Below are positions 8,665-16,684 of a DNA stretch of 64,000 nucleotides, one piece after another. Below the pieces are notes generated by a model. The model saw only the letters and a program-made list of their open reading frames with translations, had not been told where the DNA came from and searched no databases. Where the stretch lies: assembly GCF_014863545.1 (NCBI RefSeq), contig NZ_CP062260.1, positions 2,108,001 through 2,172,000 of the forward strand, read 5' to 3'. The DNA comes from Paenibacillus sp. JNUCC32 (GTDB taxonomy: Bacteria; Bacillota; Bacilli; Paenibacillales; Paenibacillaceae). The position numbers were made by a program, and so were the translations under genes. The stretch's first letter is position 1. The number at the start of each line of letters is the position of its first letter.

Positions 8665-9930
8665 ATGGGAGATAAACTGAACTGGGCCGGGAATTATCGC
8701 TACTGTTCGATGGAGTTGCTTGAGCCTAAAAGTCTAGATGAAGTTAAGGACCTAGTTGTTAGCCGCACAAGCATACGCGTGCTTGGCTCGCGCCACTCTT
8801 TTAACGGGATTGCCGACACCGGGGGCAGCCATCTTTCGCTTCGAAAGATGAATCGGGTAATCGATCTCGACCGTGTACAGAGAACTGTAACCGTCGAGGG
8901 TGGCATTCGGTATGGCGATCTGTGCCGCTATTTAAATGATCATGGCTATGCGTTGCATAATTTAGCATCGCTGCCGCACATAAGCGTGGCTGGCGCCGTG
9001 GCGACAGCCACGCACGGCTCGGGTGATCTGAATGCAAGCCTGGCGTCTTCTGTACGTGCTATCGAGCTAATGAAATCGGATGGAGAAGTTACGGTACTCA
9101 CACGCGGGATAGACCCCGACTTCGATGGGGCGGTTGTCGGACTCGGCGGACTTGGAGTCGTCACAAAGCTTAAACTGGATTTAGTACCCTCGTTCCAGGT
9201 AAGTCAGATCGTATATGATCGTCTTCCTTTTTCTGCACTGGATCACGGCATAGACGAAATTTTTTCTTCCGCATACAGTGTCAGCTTGTTTACGGATTGG
9301 GCAGAGCCCATATTCAATCAAGTGTGGGTAAAACGAAAGGTGGGAATAAACGGGGAGGATGAGATATCTCCCGATTTCTTCGGGGCTTTGCCAGCTCCGG
9401 AAAAACGGCATATGGTAACTGGCCAATCTGTGGTGAACTGTAGCGAGCAGATGGGCGCTCCTGGACCATGGTATGAACGGTTGCCTCATTTCCGCATGGA
9501 ATTTACCCCCAGCGCGGGCAACGAACTGCAAAGTGAATATTTCGTTCCGAGGCGTCATGCGGTCGAGGCAATGCGTGCGCTAGGAAAACTGCGTGATAGA
9601 ATTGCGCCTCTGCTCTTTATCTCCGAGATTCGAACAATTGCATCGGATACCTTCTGGATGAGCCCATGCTACCGGCAAGACAGTGTTGGTTTTCATTTTA
9701 CATGGAAGCCGGACTGGGAGCGCGTGCGCCAATTACTTCCGCTTGTAGAACGTGAACTCGAACCGTTTGGAGCACGCCCACATTGGGCGAAACTGTTTAC
9801 GATGGAGTCGGAAATGATACAAGCTCGGTATGAGCGGTTAGCGGATTTCCGTCAGCTGCTACTTCGATACGATCCAATAGGGAAGTTTCGAAATACGTTT
9901 CTGGATCATTACATTATGCATAGATGTTAA
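8665..9930 (+). CDS. FAD-dependent alditol/xylitol oxidase-like protein
   Basis: Flavoenzyme of 421 residues in the aldonolactone/alditol oxidase family (AldO, xylitol oxidase), which oxidise polyols at C1 with O2 and release H2O2. The N-terminal FAD domain has GSRHSFN, where His44 aligns with the histidine that binds FAD covalently in AldO, and LASLPHISVAGAVATATHGS for FAD binding. The C-terminal substrate domain carries HWAKLF, matching the family HW-K motif. No signal peptide, so cytoplasmic. TAGGAGCG precedes the ATG. It stands alone, between a sugar ABC operon and small genes; the polyol used is unknown. Confidence 0.85.
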   Translation: MGDKLNWAGNYRYCSMELLEPKSLDEVKDLVVSRTSIRVLGSRHSFNGIADTGGSHLSLRKMNRVIDLDRVQRTVTVEGGIRYGDLCRYLNDHGYALHNLASLPHISVAGAVATATHGSGDLNASLASSVRAIELMKSDGEVTVLTRGIDPDFDGAVVGLGGLGVVTKLKLDLVPSFQVSQIVYDRLPFSALDHGIDEIFSSAYSVSLFTDWAEPIFNQVWVKRKVGINGEDEISPDFFGALPAPEKRHMVTGQSVVNCSEQMGAPGPWYERLPHFRMEFTPSAGNELQSEYFVPRRHAVEAMRALGKLRDRIAPLLFISEIRTIASDTFWMSPCYRQDSVGFHFTWKPDWERVRQLLPLVERELEPFGARPHWAKLFTMESEMIQARYERLADFRQLLLRYDPIGKFRNTFLDHYIMHRC

Positions 9931-10010
9931 GGATAAGGATTAATCACCATTTTAGAAAAAGTGATGTAATGGAATGAAACAAAAATGTTAATATGTTGCA
10001 TTCGCTAAGA

Positions 10011-10045
10011 CCTCCAACACTGAAATATAGGGTTGGGGGTTTTTA
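10011..10045 (+). terminator. intrinsic terminator
   Basis: CCTCCAAC (10011-10018) pairs with GTTGGGGG (10032-10039), followed by TTTTTT. It lies about 80 nt after the alditol-oxidase stop. Confidence 0.75.
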
Positions 10046-10104
10046 GATGGTAACATAATATATATTCCGTTAACTTCTTCAATAGTTAAGGAAAGAGGAA
10101 ACGT

Positions 10105-10344
10105 ATGGATATACAAAGTATCTCAGAAATGATAGATACAGATTGACTTCGTACCCTATCAAACAACGATCTTCACTCTGAAAAAAGGAATCACTTTTAA
10201 GATAGTAAAGTATACGAACTAACTTGGGACTGTCTCGTTGAAGTTTATCAGATATTGGAATCAAAGGGAGGGATAAAAATTTGTTTTGATGAACTAGAAG
10301 TAGACTTGGAAAATAGACTGGAACGTAACAGAAATCCTCAATGA
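10105..10344 (+). pseudogene. decayed small gene of unknown function
   Basis: ATG 10105 follows AAAGAGGAAACGT and reads MDIQSISEMIDTD before a stop. Further on, another frame reads VYELTWDCLVEVYQILESKG and ends ENRLERNRNPQ at TGA 10342. The pieces together would make an acidic protein of about 80 residues broken by at least two stops or frameshifts. The family is not recognised. Confidence 0.4.
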
Positions 10345-10510
10345 CTAAAACACAAACCTACTTAATAAGTTAACGGGCAAAATTGTTTAATTTACTATCC
10401 TCCATTTTACTAAAGTTGTATTCGGTCTGGCCCAGACTGTTCATATCAGCAATCTATGAGAAACATGGCCTGCTTTTGGATGATAAAATGTAGGCATAAG
10501 GAGGTTGCAT

Positions 10511-11062
10511 ATGGGACGTATAATCCTGATGATGAATGTGACACTGGACGGTTGCTGTGACCACAAGCAGGTAATTGCGGATGAGGATCTCCACCAGTAT
10601 ACGATGGACTTGATGGACGAGTCGGATGGTCTGCTTTTCGGACGTAAAATCTACCAGTTGATGGAAAGTGCTTGGCCATCCATTGCCAGCAGCGGCGACG
10701 GACCTCAGTTCTTGGTCGACTTCGCGCGGAAGCTCGATCGGAAACCCAAGTACGTCTTTTCGCGGACGCTGGATCACGTGTCGTGGCAGAACTCTTTCTT
10801 GTTGAAGGGGCCTGTTTCCGAGGAGGTGCCGCGACTTATGGCAGAAGGGAAGAACCTAGTCGTTAACGGCGGTCCCGGACTCGGGTCCACCCTGGCACAA
10901 CTAGGCTTAGTGGATGAGTATCACTTTCTGGTGCAGCCCATCGTTGCCGGACATGGCCCCCAATTATTGGGAGGAGTTCGTGATCGACTGAATCTGAAGC
11001 TGACCGAGACCAAGCCTTTCGGCTCCGGCGCCGTCGTGCTCCACTACACGCCCGTTCGATAA
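10511..11062 (+). CDS. dihydrofolate reductase-fold family protein (RibD C-terminal type)
   Basis: Protein of 183 residues in the RibD C-terminal/DHFR superfamily (YyaP/YwjB-like). It starts MGRIILMMNVTLDGCCDH, the usual first strand and loop, with LLFGRKIYQLM after it and NLVVNGGPGLGSTLAQLGL, the nucleotide-binding glycine segment, then VDEYHFLVQPIVAGHGPQLL. ATG 10511 is 6 nt after a perfect AAGGAGG. The substrate is unknown. Two paralogues of this superfamily lie at 11202 and 51483. The upstream DNA shares a motif with genes at 48329 and 51483. Confidence 0.85.
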   Translation: MGRIILMMNVTLDGCCDHKQVIADEDLHQYTMDLMDESDGLLFGRKIYQLMESAWPSIASSGDGPQFLVDFARKLDRKPKYVFSRTLDHVSWQNSFLLKGPVSEEVPRLMAEGKNLVVNGGPGLGSTLAQLGLVDEYHFLVQPIVAGHGPQLLGGVRDRLNLKLTETKPFGSGAVVLHYTPVR

Positions 11063-11201
11063 CACTGCCTGGCTGATCACCGCGGCTTGGCACTGCTATA
11101 CGAGCCATAATACATTTGTCGGCTGCTTCGTTTATATCACAAGGATTGCAAATTCAGAAGTCATACTTGGTCTGGCTGGAAACTGAAAATTGGAGGGCGT
11201 T

Positions 11202-11771
11202 ATGGAAATGGCTAAACTGATCTATGCAGCCAACGTTTCTTTGGACGGTTACATTGAGGACGAACACGGCAATATCGAGTGGACGATCTCCGATGACGAG
11301 GTATTTGCGTTCTGGACTGACTTCGAGCGGCCGATTGGCACCTACCTATACGGGCGCCGATTGTACGAGTCGATGGTGTACTGGGAGACGGCGAGCGCCA
11401 AGCCCAGTGATCAACCAGAGGTAATACGGGAATTCGCACAGATTTGGCGAGCAGCTAAGAAGATCGTGTTCTCCCGGACACTTCTGGCGGTTTCAAGCGC
11501 CAGGACTAGGATCGAGCGCGAATTCGATCCTGAAGCGATCCGGAGGCTGAAGGAGTCTTCAGGAGCCGATATCACGATTGGCGGCCCCGAGCTTGCTGGG
11601 GAGGCGATGAGAGCGGGACTGATCGACGAGTGTCATCTGCTTCTTAATCCGATCGTCTTGGGTGGAGGTAAACGAGCATTGCCGGACAACCTCAGCATGC
11701 GGCTCGAGCTGCTCGGTGTGCGCCACTTCCCAAGCGGCGTTGTTCATCTTCACTACCGCATGATTGTCTGA
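11202..11771 (+). CDS. dihydrofolate reductase-fold family protein, second copy
   Basis: Protein of 189 residues in the same superfamily as its upstream neighbour but clearly divergent. It reads MAKLIYAANVSLDGYIEDEH, then TYLYGRRLYESMVYWE, ADITIGGPELAGEAMRAGL and ECHLLLNPIVLGGGKRALP. GGAGGG (11192-11197) serves ATG 11202 (4 nt) or ATG 11208 (10 nt); the start is uncertain by two residues. Same strand as the first copy, 139 bp apart. Confidence 0.85.
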   Translation: MEMAKLIYAANVSLDGYIEDEHGNIEWTISDDEVFAFWTDFERPIGTYLYGRRLYESMVYWETASAKPSDQPEVIREFAQIWRAAKKIVFSRTLLAVSSARTRIEREFDPEAIRRLKESSGADITIGGPELAGEAMRAGLIDECHLLLNPIVLGGGKRALPDNLSMRLELLGVRHFPSGVVHLHYRMIV

Positions 11772-11842
11772 CAATGGCGCTAGATTGAATACAAGAGATG
11801 TCATGTTATCAGATACCGGTATGGCGATAGGCTGATATAAAC

Positions 11843-11868
11843 AAAGTCGCACAATGTGCGGCTTTTTA
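11843..11868 (+). terminator. intrinsic terminator
   Basis: AAAGTCGCAC and GTGCGGCTTT form a hairpin with loop AAT and a TTTTTATT tail, 72 nt after the preceding stop. The stem resembles the core hairpin of the dispersed repeats, but the rest of the repeat is missing. Confidence 0.75.
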
Positions 11869-12242
11869 TTGTGCATAAAATAATCAATAAGCATCACGTT
11901 GGCAGGAACGATCACAAACCCACGATGACCTTGTTACTCGTAATCATGCCTATCGTGCTCGATGTCACGCATGACGAAGACCCTGGCTTCATAATTCAGG
12001 TGGGGTCTCTTCATATGAATTAATATATAGGCGTACCCCCACTGAGCTTAATGATCAATGGTCTCCAAAACAACAGCCTAATCAAAATCTTCTCTTTCGC
12101 AAGTTTAGAGTAATAAAATAAATGGTATCCGTGGGCTGCTGTACGTATCGCGTTTCTCCGATGCGGCATTAGACTATATCAGGACTTCAGGGCGAATGCC
12201 TTGAACCTACAAATGTCTAGTCTTCAGTAGGAGGATATATCT
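11869..12242. other. intergenic, nothing recognisable
   Basis: No open frame with a ribosome site and no strong hairpin were seen. The last 10-15 bases carry AGGAGGATAT, the ribosome site of the laccase remnant that follows. Confidence 0.4.
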
Positions 12243-12382
12243 GTGCCGCTCAAAAAATATGTTACCCGTTGGCTATTCCCCCGATTCTAATGCCGAAGCT
12301 CAGCCGAGCCAGGGGTACCTATTACGAAGTGAAAATGAATCAGGTCAAGCAAAAGCAGTTCCGGAATCTGCTACGCTTTTAA
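12243..12382 (+). pseudogene. N-terminal remnant of a CotA-type multicopper oxidase
   Basis: GTG 12243, behind TAGGAGG, begins MPLKKYVTRW. After a one-base frame change the sequence reads LAIPPILMPKLSRARGTYYE and continues VKMNQVKQKQFRNLLRF to TAA. CotA-type spore-coat laccases start with a similar K(F/Y)V-LPIP-LKP-TYYEV-M-HRDLP pattern. All copper sites are absent. The stop overlaps the ribosome site of the next gene. Confidence 0.6.
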
Positions 12383-12394
12383 GGAGGAATTCGG

Positions 12395-12787
12395 TTGAGC
12401 ATGAGTAGAAATGAACGTATTTGCGGAAGGTTTGCCAAAATCATTGGAGGAACCCCCGGATTTGCAGGCGGAAAATGCGTCGCAACCATTTCGCGCAATC
12501 GAGTAAAGGCAACGATTTTAAAGAAAAGGTTTATGTTAACCTCATCATTCTCGTTTGAATCGTTAAATGCTGTGACTGGTAGAGCGTTGTGTTTGGGAAG
12601 AGTTGCCCTGTTGCAAAAGGAAACGGATCGGTTTATCGCAAGCCTTCTTAAACAGGGCATCATCGTTTCGTCCATTCATAACGAATGGCTGTTCGAGCGC
12701 CCCAGATTGATCTATGTCAACATCGAAGCGGTACAAAAGCCGCTCATTTTCGCCAGAAAAGTCAGAAGAGCGCTTGACTTGCTGTAA
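12395..12787 (+). CDS. DUF1259 domain protein (LppY/LpqO type)
   Basis: Protein of 130 residues that resembles one DUF1259 unit: MSRNERICGRFAKIIGGTPG, SFSFESLNAVTGRALCLGRV, GIIVSSIHNEWLFERPRLIY and a closing FARKVRRALDLL. TTG 12395 is 7 nt after AAGGAGG. DUF1259 proteins often have two such units and are found near multicopper oxidases or in spore formers; biochemical role unknown. Here it directly follows a broken laccase gene, so it may be an orphan of that pair. The shorter length could mean a single-domain form. Confidence 0.7.
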   Translation: MSMSRNERICGRFAKIIGGTPGFAGGKCVATISRNRVKATILKKRFMLTSSFSFESLNAVTGRALCLGRVALLQKETDRFIASLLKQGIIVSSIHNEWLFERPRLIYVNIEAVQKPLIFARKVRRALDLL

Positions 12788-13020
12788 CCACTAGGCTCGC
12801 CTCCGCTTGGTCAGTTTAGCCGTGGAGGCTACTAGATATAACAAAAATCCAACTACACCGCGCGTGGTACCGCTTTTTAGTTGTTCTAGAAGGGGGAAGA
12901 GCAAGTAAAGCCACCTGCAGTGCAAGCGGCCTTCGCTCTACCAGTTCAGGACATCATCTGTCCCAGTTATGTACCCGTCTCACATACACTGCCTCATGTG
13001 GCATTGCAAGCAATAAAAAT
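12788..13020. other. intergenic, one GC-rich hairpin
   Basis: CAACTA and TAGTTG (around 12850-12883) enclose GCGTGGTACCGC followed by TTTTT. This vaguely resembles the T-box core but no leader architecture or downstream synthetase/amino-acid gene exists. No protein gene seen. Confidence 0.35.
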
Positions 13021-13039
13021 GATTTGAAACGTTGATGAA

Positions 13040-13366
13040 CAAAGGGATGAAACGGATATACAGGTAAATGAGGAATTCAAAATGGAAGAAGGACTGGAAG
13101 ACATTACTCAATAAAATCGTACAGTCCCTTCATCCGAATCGGCCGCTAAGCATCCCCGTCTCCCTAAGCGAAAGAGACGATGCGTGGTGTCTGACAACGG
13201 TCAAGGCATACCACTGCCGCAACAGGAAGAATACTTCGAGCGGTTCATCCCCGGCGAGAACTAGAAGCATGCCATTCCCGGCCTGGCCTTCGCCATACGT
13301 TCGCAGGCAGTTGGCTCAAGCTCAGAGCAGGCTGCTAACGGTTAGGGAAAGCTCGGAACAATGAAG
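13040..13366 (+). pseudogene. chimeric relic: VOC-gene start joined to histidine-kinase fragment
   Basis: Bases 13035-13108 resemble 49126-49196, the start region of the VOC gene (shared ATGAACAAAGGGATGA and AATGAGGAATTCAAA, then GGAAGA and CTGGAAGACATTAC). Beyond this the sequence reads, with stops, CVVSDNGQGIPLPQQEEYFE, RFIPGEN-stop and IPGLAFAIRSQAV, resembling the ATP-binding G1 box and following helix of a histidine kinase (VSDNGQGIP...FERF...GLGLAI). Two unrelated gene pieces are therefore fused and decayed. Confidence 0.6.
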
Positions 13367-13418
13367 TCTATTTGTCCTGTCGCTTCCTACTATTGAATAG
13401 AGGGGATTGTTGCAGGCA

Positions 13419-14264
13419 TTAGACCCGGTTCGTTTTCCGGTAAGCGGAAGGACTGACTTTCATCAGCTTCGTGAACACGCGGCTGAGGTAGAAGCCATTG
13501 TTGAAGCCGCAAGCTAATGCGATCTGCTCTAAATTCAGATGGGTATCGACGAGCAAGGACTTTGCTTGCTCCAGCCTAATATGGCTTAAATAGCGCGAAG
13601 GAGTCATCCCCACGCTTCGTGTGAATCTGCGGGTGAGCTGAACGGGACTGATGCCCAGCTCGTCCGCTAGCAGCAGCATGCTCATGTCCTTATAGGCGTT
13701 TTGCTGGATATAGAGCCGAGCCTGCTCCATCAGAGGATCGGCAGGTTCTTTGTCTACGCCAACCACGCCGGCCGCTATCGACTGCAAACAAAAGAACCAA
13801 ATATCGTTCAGCGCATGGTTTTGCCAATAGCTCCGCTGATCGATCTCCGCGGCTGCTTCGTCCTGCCTCTTGAAATATCTCAAATTATCGGCAAACCTCT
13901 CCTTATGCGCGACTGTGGGCTTGTAGGCAGAAGCCGCTAAACGATGATGGACGTCCTGCTCTGCCTCTTGCCCTGCAACCGCATCTCCCGATATAGAGCC
14001 TAACGAAAATCCGATGAAATGAAAGGACGGCGCATGGATAACGTCGCGATGAAAATCGACGCCCGGAGGGCAAACGATGACGTCGCCCATCTGCGCCACT
14101 CCCTCGCTGTCGCCGATCCCATAACGGAAGCTGCCGCCCTCCACAGCAAATAGAACCCAATGTCCGTAGGTGTCCACGCTGTATTGAAATTTCTTCTTAT
14201 GATTCCAAAAGACATGATGCATTAGGCTAGGATATAGGATGGGGCTTCGATTCAACATCATCAC
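13419..14264 (-). CDS. AraC family transcriptional regulator
   Basis: Cytoplasmic regulator of 281 residues: an N-terminal cupin-like sensing domain (TYGHWVLFAVEGGSFRYGIG, VIVCPPGVDFHRDVIH) and a C-terminal AraC domain with LADELGISPVQLTRRFTRSV and LEQIALACGFNNGFYLSRVF. It is divergent from the FAD oxidoreductase at 14378, with a 113-bp shared promoter region, and probably controls that gene. It resembles the AraC gene at 23714 (TYDHWALFIVEEGAFNYRMG, VLCPPDLTFYR), which bounds the other side of the locus. Confidence 0.9.
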   Translation of the reverse strand: MMMLNRSPILYPSLMHHVFWNHKKKFQYSVDTYGHWVLFAVEGGSFRYGIGDSEGVAQMGDVIVCPPGVDFHRDVIHAPSFHFIGFSLGSISGDAVAGQEAEQDVHHRLAASAYKPTVAHKERFADNLRYFKRQDEAAAEIDQRSYWQNHALNDIWFFCLQSIAAGVVGVDKEPADPLMEQARLYIQQNAYKDMSMLLLADELGISPVQLTRRFTRSVGMTPSRYLSHIRLEQAKSLLVDTHLNLEQIALACGFNNGFYLSRVFTKLMKVSPSAYRKTNRV

Positions 14265-14377
14265 CGCAATCAGCTCCAGAATGAAATAAAGTATATGCCA
14301 ATATGATAGCGCAGTGCATGTTAAATAACGACCCCCTCGATTAAGATGATAGTAATTCTAGACTTGGGGGGATTCGA

Positions 14378-16630
14378 TTGAAGTTTGAATTCGTAAAATC
14401 CGACATTACCGTTATTGGCGGAGGATTGGCCGGCGTATGCGCTGCCGTTGCAGCCGCACGTCTCGGCCAAACCGTGTCGCTCGTGAACAACAGACCCGTA
14501 CTCGGAGGCAATTCTAGCAGCGAGGTACGGGTGTGGGTATGCGGCGCTACGGCGCATGGCACGCAGCGTTACGCGAGAGAAACCGGCATCATGGGAGAAA
14601 TGTTCGTCGAGAATCAATACCGGAACCCGGATGGAAATCCGTATTTATGGGATCTCGTAGTACTCGAGACGGTCCGAGCTGAGCCGAACATTGCTTTGTT
14701 TCTCAATACGGATGTGCACGAGGTCGAAGCGGAGGGCGCGGAGGAGGAGCGCACCATTAAGTCGGTCACGGGCTGGATGATGGGCTCCGAGCGGAAAATC
14801 CGGTTTGAAAGCGATATGTACATAGATTGTACAGGAGATGGCCTTGCGGGTTTCCTGGCAGGCGCTAAATACCGGATCGGCCGCGAGGCAGCAGAGGAAT
14901 ACAACGAGGACTGGGCTCCGGAGACGGCGGACGATATTACGCTTGGCAGCACGCTCCTGTTCTATACGAAGGAGGCCGATCGGCCGGTCAAATACATTCC
15001 GCCGAGCTTTGCGAAGGACATTACCCAAACGGCGATCCCGATGAAGCGGGTCATTCGCAGCGGCGACTCAGGCTGCCACTATTGGTGGATCGAATGGGGC
15101 GGCGAGCTGGATACGGTGCATGATAATGAACGAATACGCGATGAGCTCTGGTCGGTCATTTACGGGGTATGGGATTATATCAAAAACTCCGGCAATTTCG
15201 ATGCCGATCGCATGACGCTGGAATGGGTCGGATCGCTCCCTGGCAAACGGGAGTATCGCCGATTCACGGGAGATTATATGTTGAACCAAAACGATATTAT
15301 CACGCAGGAGCCCTTCACTGATCGCATCGCCTTCGGAGGCTGGTCGATAGATCTTCATCCGCCGCAAGGCATGTATTCGACAGAGAGCGGTTCAAAGCAT
15401 TTATTTTCGGACGGCATCTATCATATTCCATTTCGGTGTCTGTACTCCAGCAACGTCAGCAATCTGATGTTCGCAGGCCGCGATATCAGCGCAACTCACG
15501 TCGCATTCGGTACCACGAGGGTAATGGCAACCTGTGCGGTCATCGGCGAAGCAGCCGGAAGCGGTGCCGCACTGTGCGTGCAGAAAGGGATATCGCCGCG
15601 TGCTCTGCACCGTGACCATATGAACGACCTGCAACAGACGATGCTCAGGCAGGATGCGTCGATTATCGGGATCGCGGCAAACGACCCTAACGATCACGCC
15701 AAGTCGGCCCGTATTACGGCATCCAGCACAATGACCAAAGTTTCGCTGACGGACTCAACCTATACGCACCCGTTGGATAAAGAACTGGGCATCCTGTTTC
15801 CAGTGAATCCCTCGCTTGAATCGGTGAAGCTGCTGATCGATGCGGCAAAGGCTGCTACTCTTGAAGTGGAGCTGTGGCATACGGATAAAGGTGAAAACTA
15901 CGTGCCAAAGCAGATGGTAGCTGAAGCATCGGTGTCAGTAGCCGAAGGTACCGGGCAATGGGTTAAGCTGGACTTATTTTGGCAGCCCGATGCAGCCTGT
16001 AATGCATTCCTTATTATTAAGGCGAACGAAGCGATTCAGCTGCACGGATCGGATTGTCCGATGACCGGCGTGCTGTGCTTTGAGAAGGGGCCAAAGCCGA
16101 TCGTCTCTACGCTTTTAGAGGATCGTCAACCGGATCAGCCGGTCGTACAGTGGAGCATGCGCCGTTGGAACCGCAAGCCGCTGTGTCTGCAGGTTACGCC
16201 AAATACGGAAGCGTACGCTGCCGCAGCGGTGACAGACGGGTATATTCGGCCGTTTGCCGGTCCGCATTTATGGATGTCCGAGCCGATGTCTCCAGGCAAA
16301 CCGGAATGGCTGCAGCTGGAGTGGGCTGAAGTGCAATCGATCGCCGAGATCCACGTCACCTTTAACGACGACGTTAATGAAGATTTAATCAATTTGCACC
16401 ATCATCGCACGGCTTTCGAAGCGATTCCCGAGCTCGTCCGAGCTTATCGGATAGAGGCGCTCATCGGTGAGGAATGGGTTACACTGGCTGAAGAGAAGCA
16501 CAACCATAAGCGCAAAAAAGTGCATAAGCTCAGCCGTTCCATCTCGTCACATACGATTAGACTATGGATCAACGAAACGAACGGAGGACCACGCGCGGAG
16601 GTTGCCGAAATAAGAGTTTATGCTCTATAA
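14378..16630 (+). CDS. FAD-dependent oxidoreductase with C-terminal beta-sandwich extension
   Basis: Large flavoprotein of 750 residues in the PF12831 family. The dinucleotide-binding motif ITVIGGGLAGVCAAVAAARL starts near residue 10, followed by LGGNSSSEVRVWVCGA; FAD contacts recur at MYIDCTGDGLAGFLAGAKYR and FAGRDISATHVAFGTTRVMA. Residues from about 590 read as a discoidin-like (F5/8C) domain (VTDGYIRPFAGPHLWMSEP ... IRLWINETNGGPRAEVAEI), often linked to carbohydrate binding. TTG 14378 follows GGGGGGA. No signal peptide. Reaction unknown; with adjacent sugar transport genes, oxidation of a sugar or glycoside derivative is inferred. Confidence 0.88.
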   Translation: MKFEFVKSDITVIGGGLAGVCAAVAAARLGQTVSLVNNRPVLGGNSSSEVRVWVCGATAHGTQRYARETGIMGEMFVENQYRNPDGNPYLWDLVVLETVRAEPNIALFLNTDVHEVEAEGAEEERTIKSVTGWMMGSERKIRFESDMYIDCTGDGLAGFLAGAKYRIGREAAEEYNEDWAPETADDITLGSTLLFYTKEADRPVKYIPPSFAKDITQTAIPMKRVIRSGDSGCHYWWIEWGGELDTVHDNERIRDELWSVIYGVWDYIKNSGNFDADRMTLEWVGSLPGKREYRRFTGDYMLNQNDIITQEPFTDRIAFGGWSIDLHPPQGMYSTESGSKHLFSDGIYHIPFRCLYSSNVSNLMFAGRDISATHVAFGTTRVMATCAVIGEAAGSGAALCVQKGISPRALHRDHMNDLQQTMLRQDASIIGIAANDPNDHAKSARITASSTMTKVSLTDSTYTHPLDKELGILFPVNPSLESVKLLIDAAKAATLEVELWHTDKGENYVPKQMVAEASVSVAEGTGQWVKLDLFWQPDAACNAFLIIKANEAIQLHGSDCPMTGVLCFEKGPKPIVSTLLEDRQPDQPVVQWSMRRWNRKPLCLQVTPNTEAYAAAAVTDGYIRPFAGPHLWMSEPMSPGKPEWLQLEWAEVQSIAEIHVTFNDDVNEDLINLHHHRTAFEAIPELVRAYRIEALIGEEWVTLAEEKHNHKRKKVHKLSRSISSHTIRLWINETNGGPRAEVAEIRVYAL

Positions 16631-16631
16631 T
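16602..16631 (+). promoter_or_regulatory. sigma-A-type promoter for the response-regulator/kinase pair
   Basis: TTGCCG (16602-16607) and TATAAT (16626-16631) with an 18-bp spacer, overlapping the end of the oxidoreductase gene. The -10 is perfect and the -35 is fair. Confidence 0.5.
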
Positions 16632-16644
16632 GGAATAAAATAAA

Positions 16645-16658
16645 TGATAGCGCTTACA
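16645..16658. promoter_or_regulatory. perfect cre (CcpA) operator
   Basis: TGATAGCGCTTACA matches the cre consensus at every fixed position. It begins 13 bp after the proposed -10 and 27 bp before the response-regulator start, a position suited to CcpA-HPr(Ser-P) repression. Confidence 0.75.
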
Positions 16659-16684
16659 TTTTGAGACGTAAAGGAGAGGATATC

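Noticed and set aside
10079..10264. Minus-strand 61-codon frame
   Set aside because: Antisense to the decayed small gene, no ribosome site or motif.
12841..12890. T-box-like string GCGTGGTACCGC followed by T residues
   Set aside because: No stem I/specifier region and no downstream amino-acid or tRNA-synthetase gene; only a short chance-level match.
13068..13364. 98-codon open frame as a real gene
   Set aside because: It crosses the join of two unrelated relics and changes frame relative to both; composition is not protein-like after residue 40.
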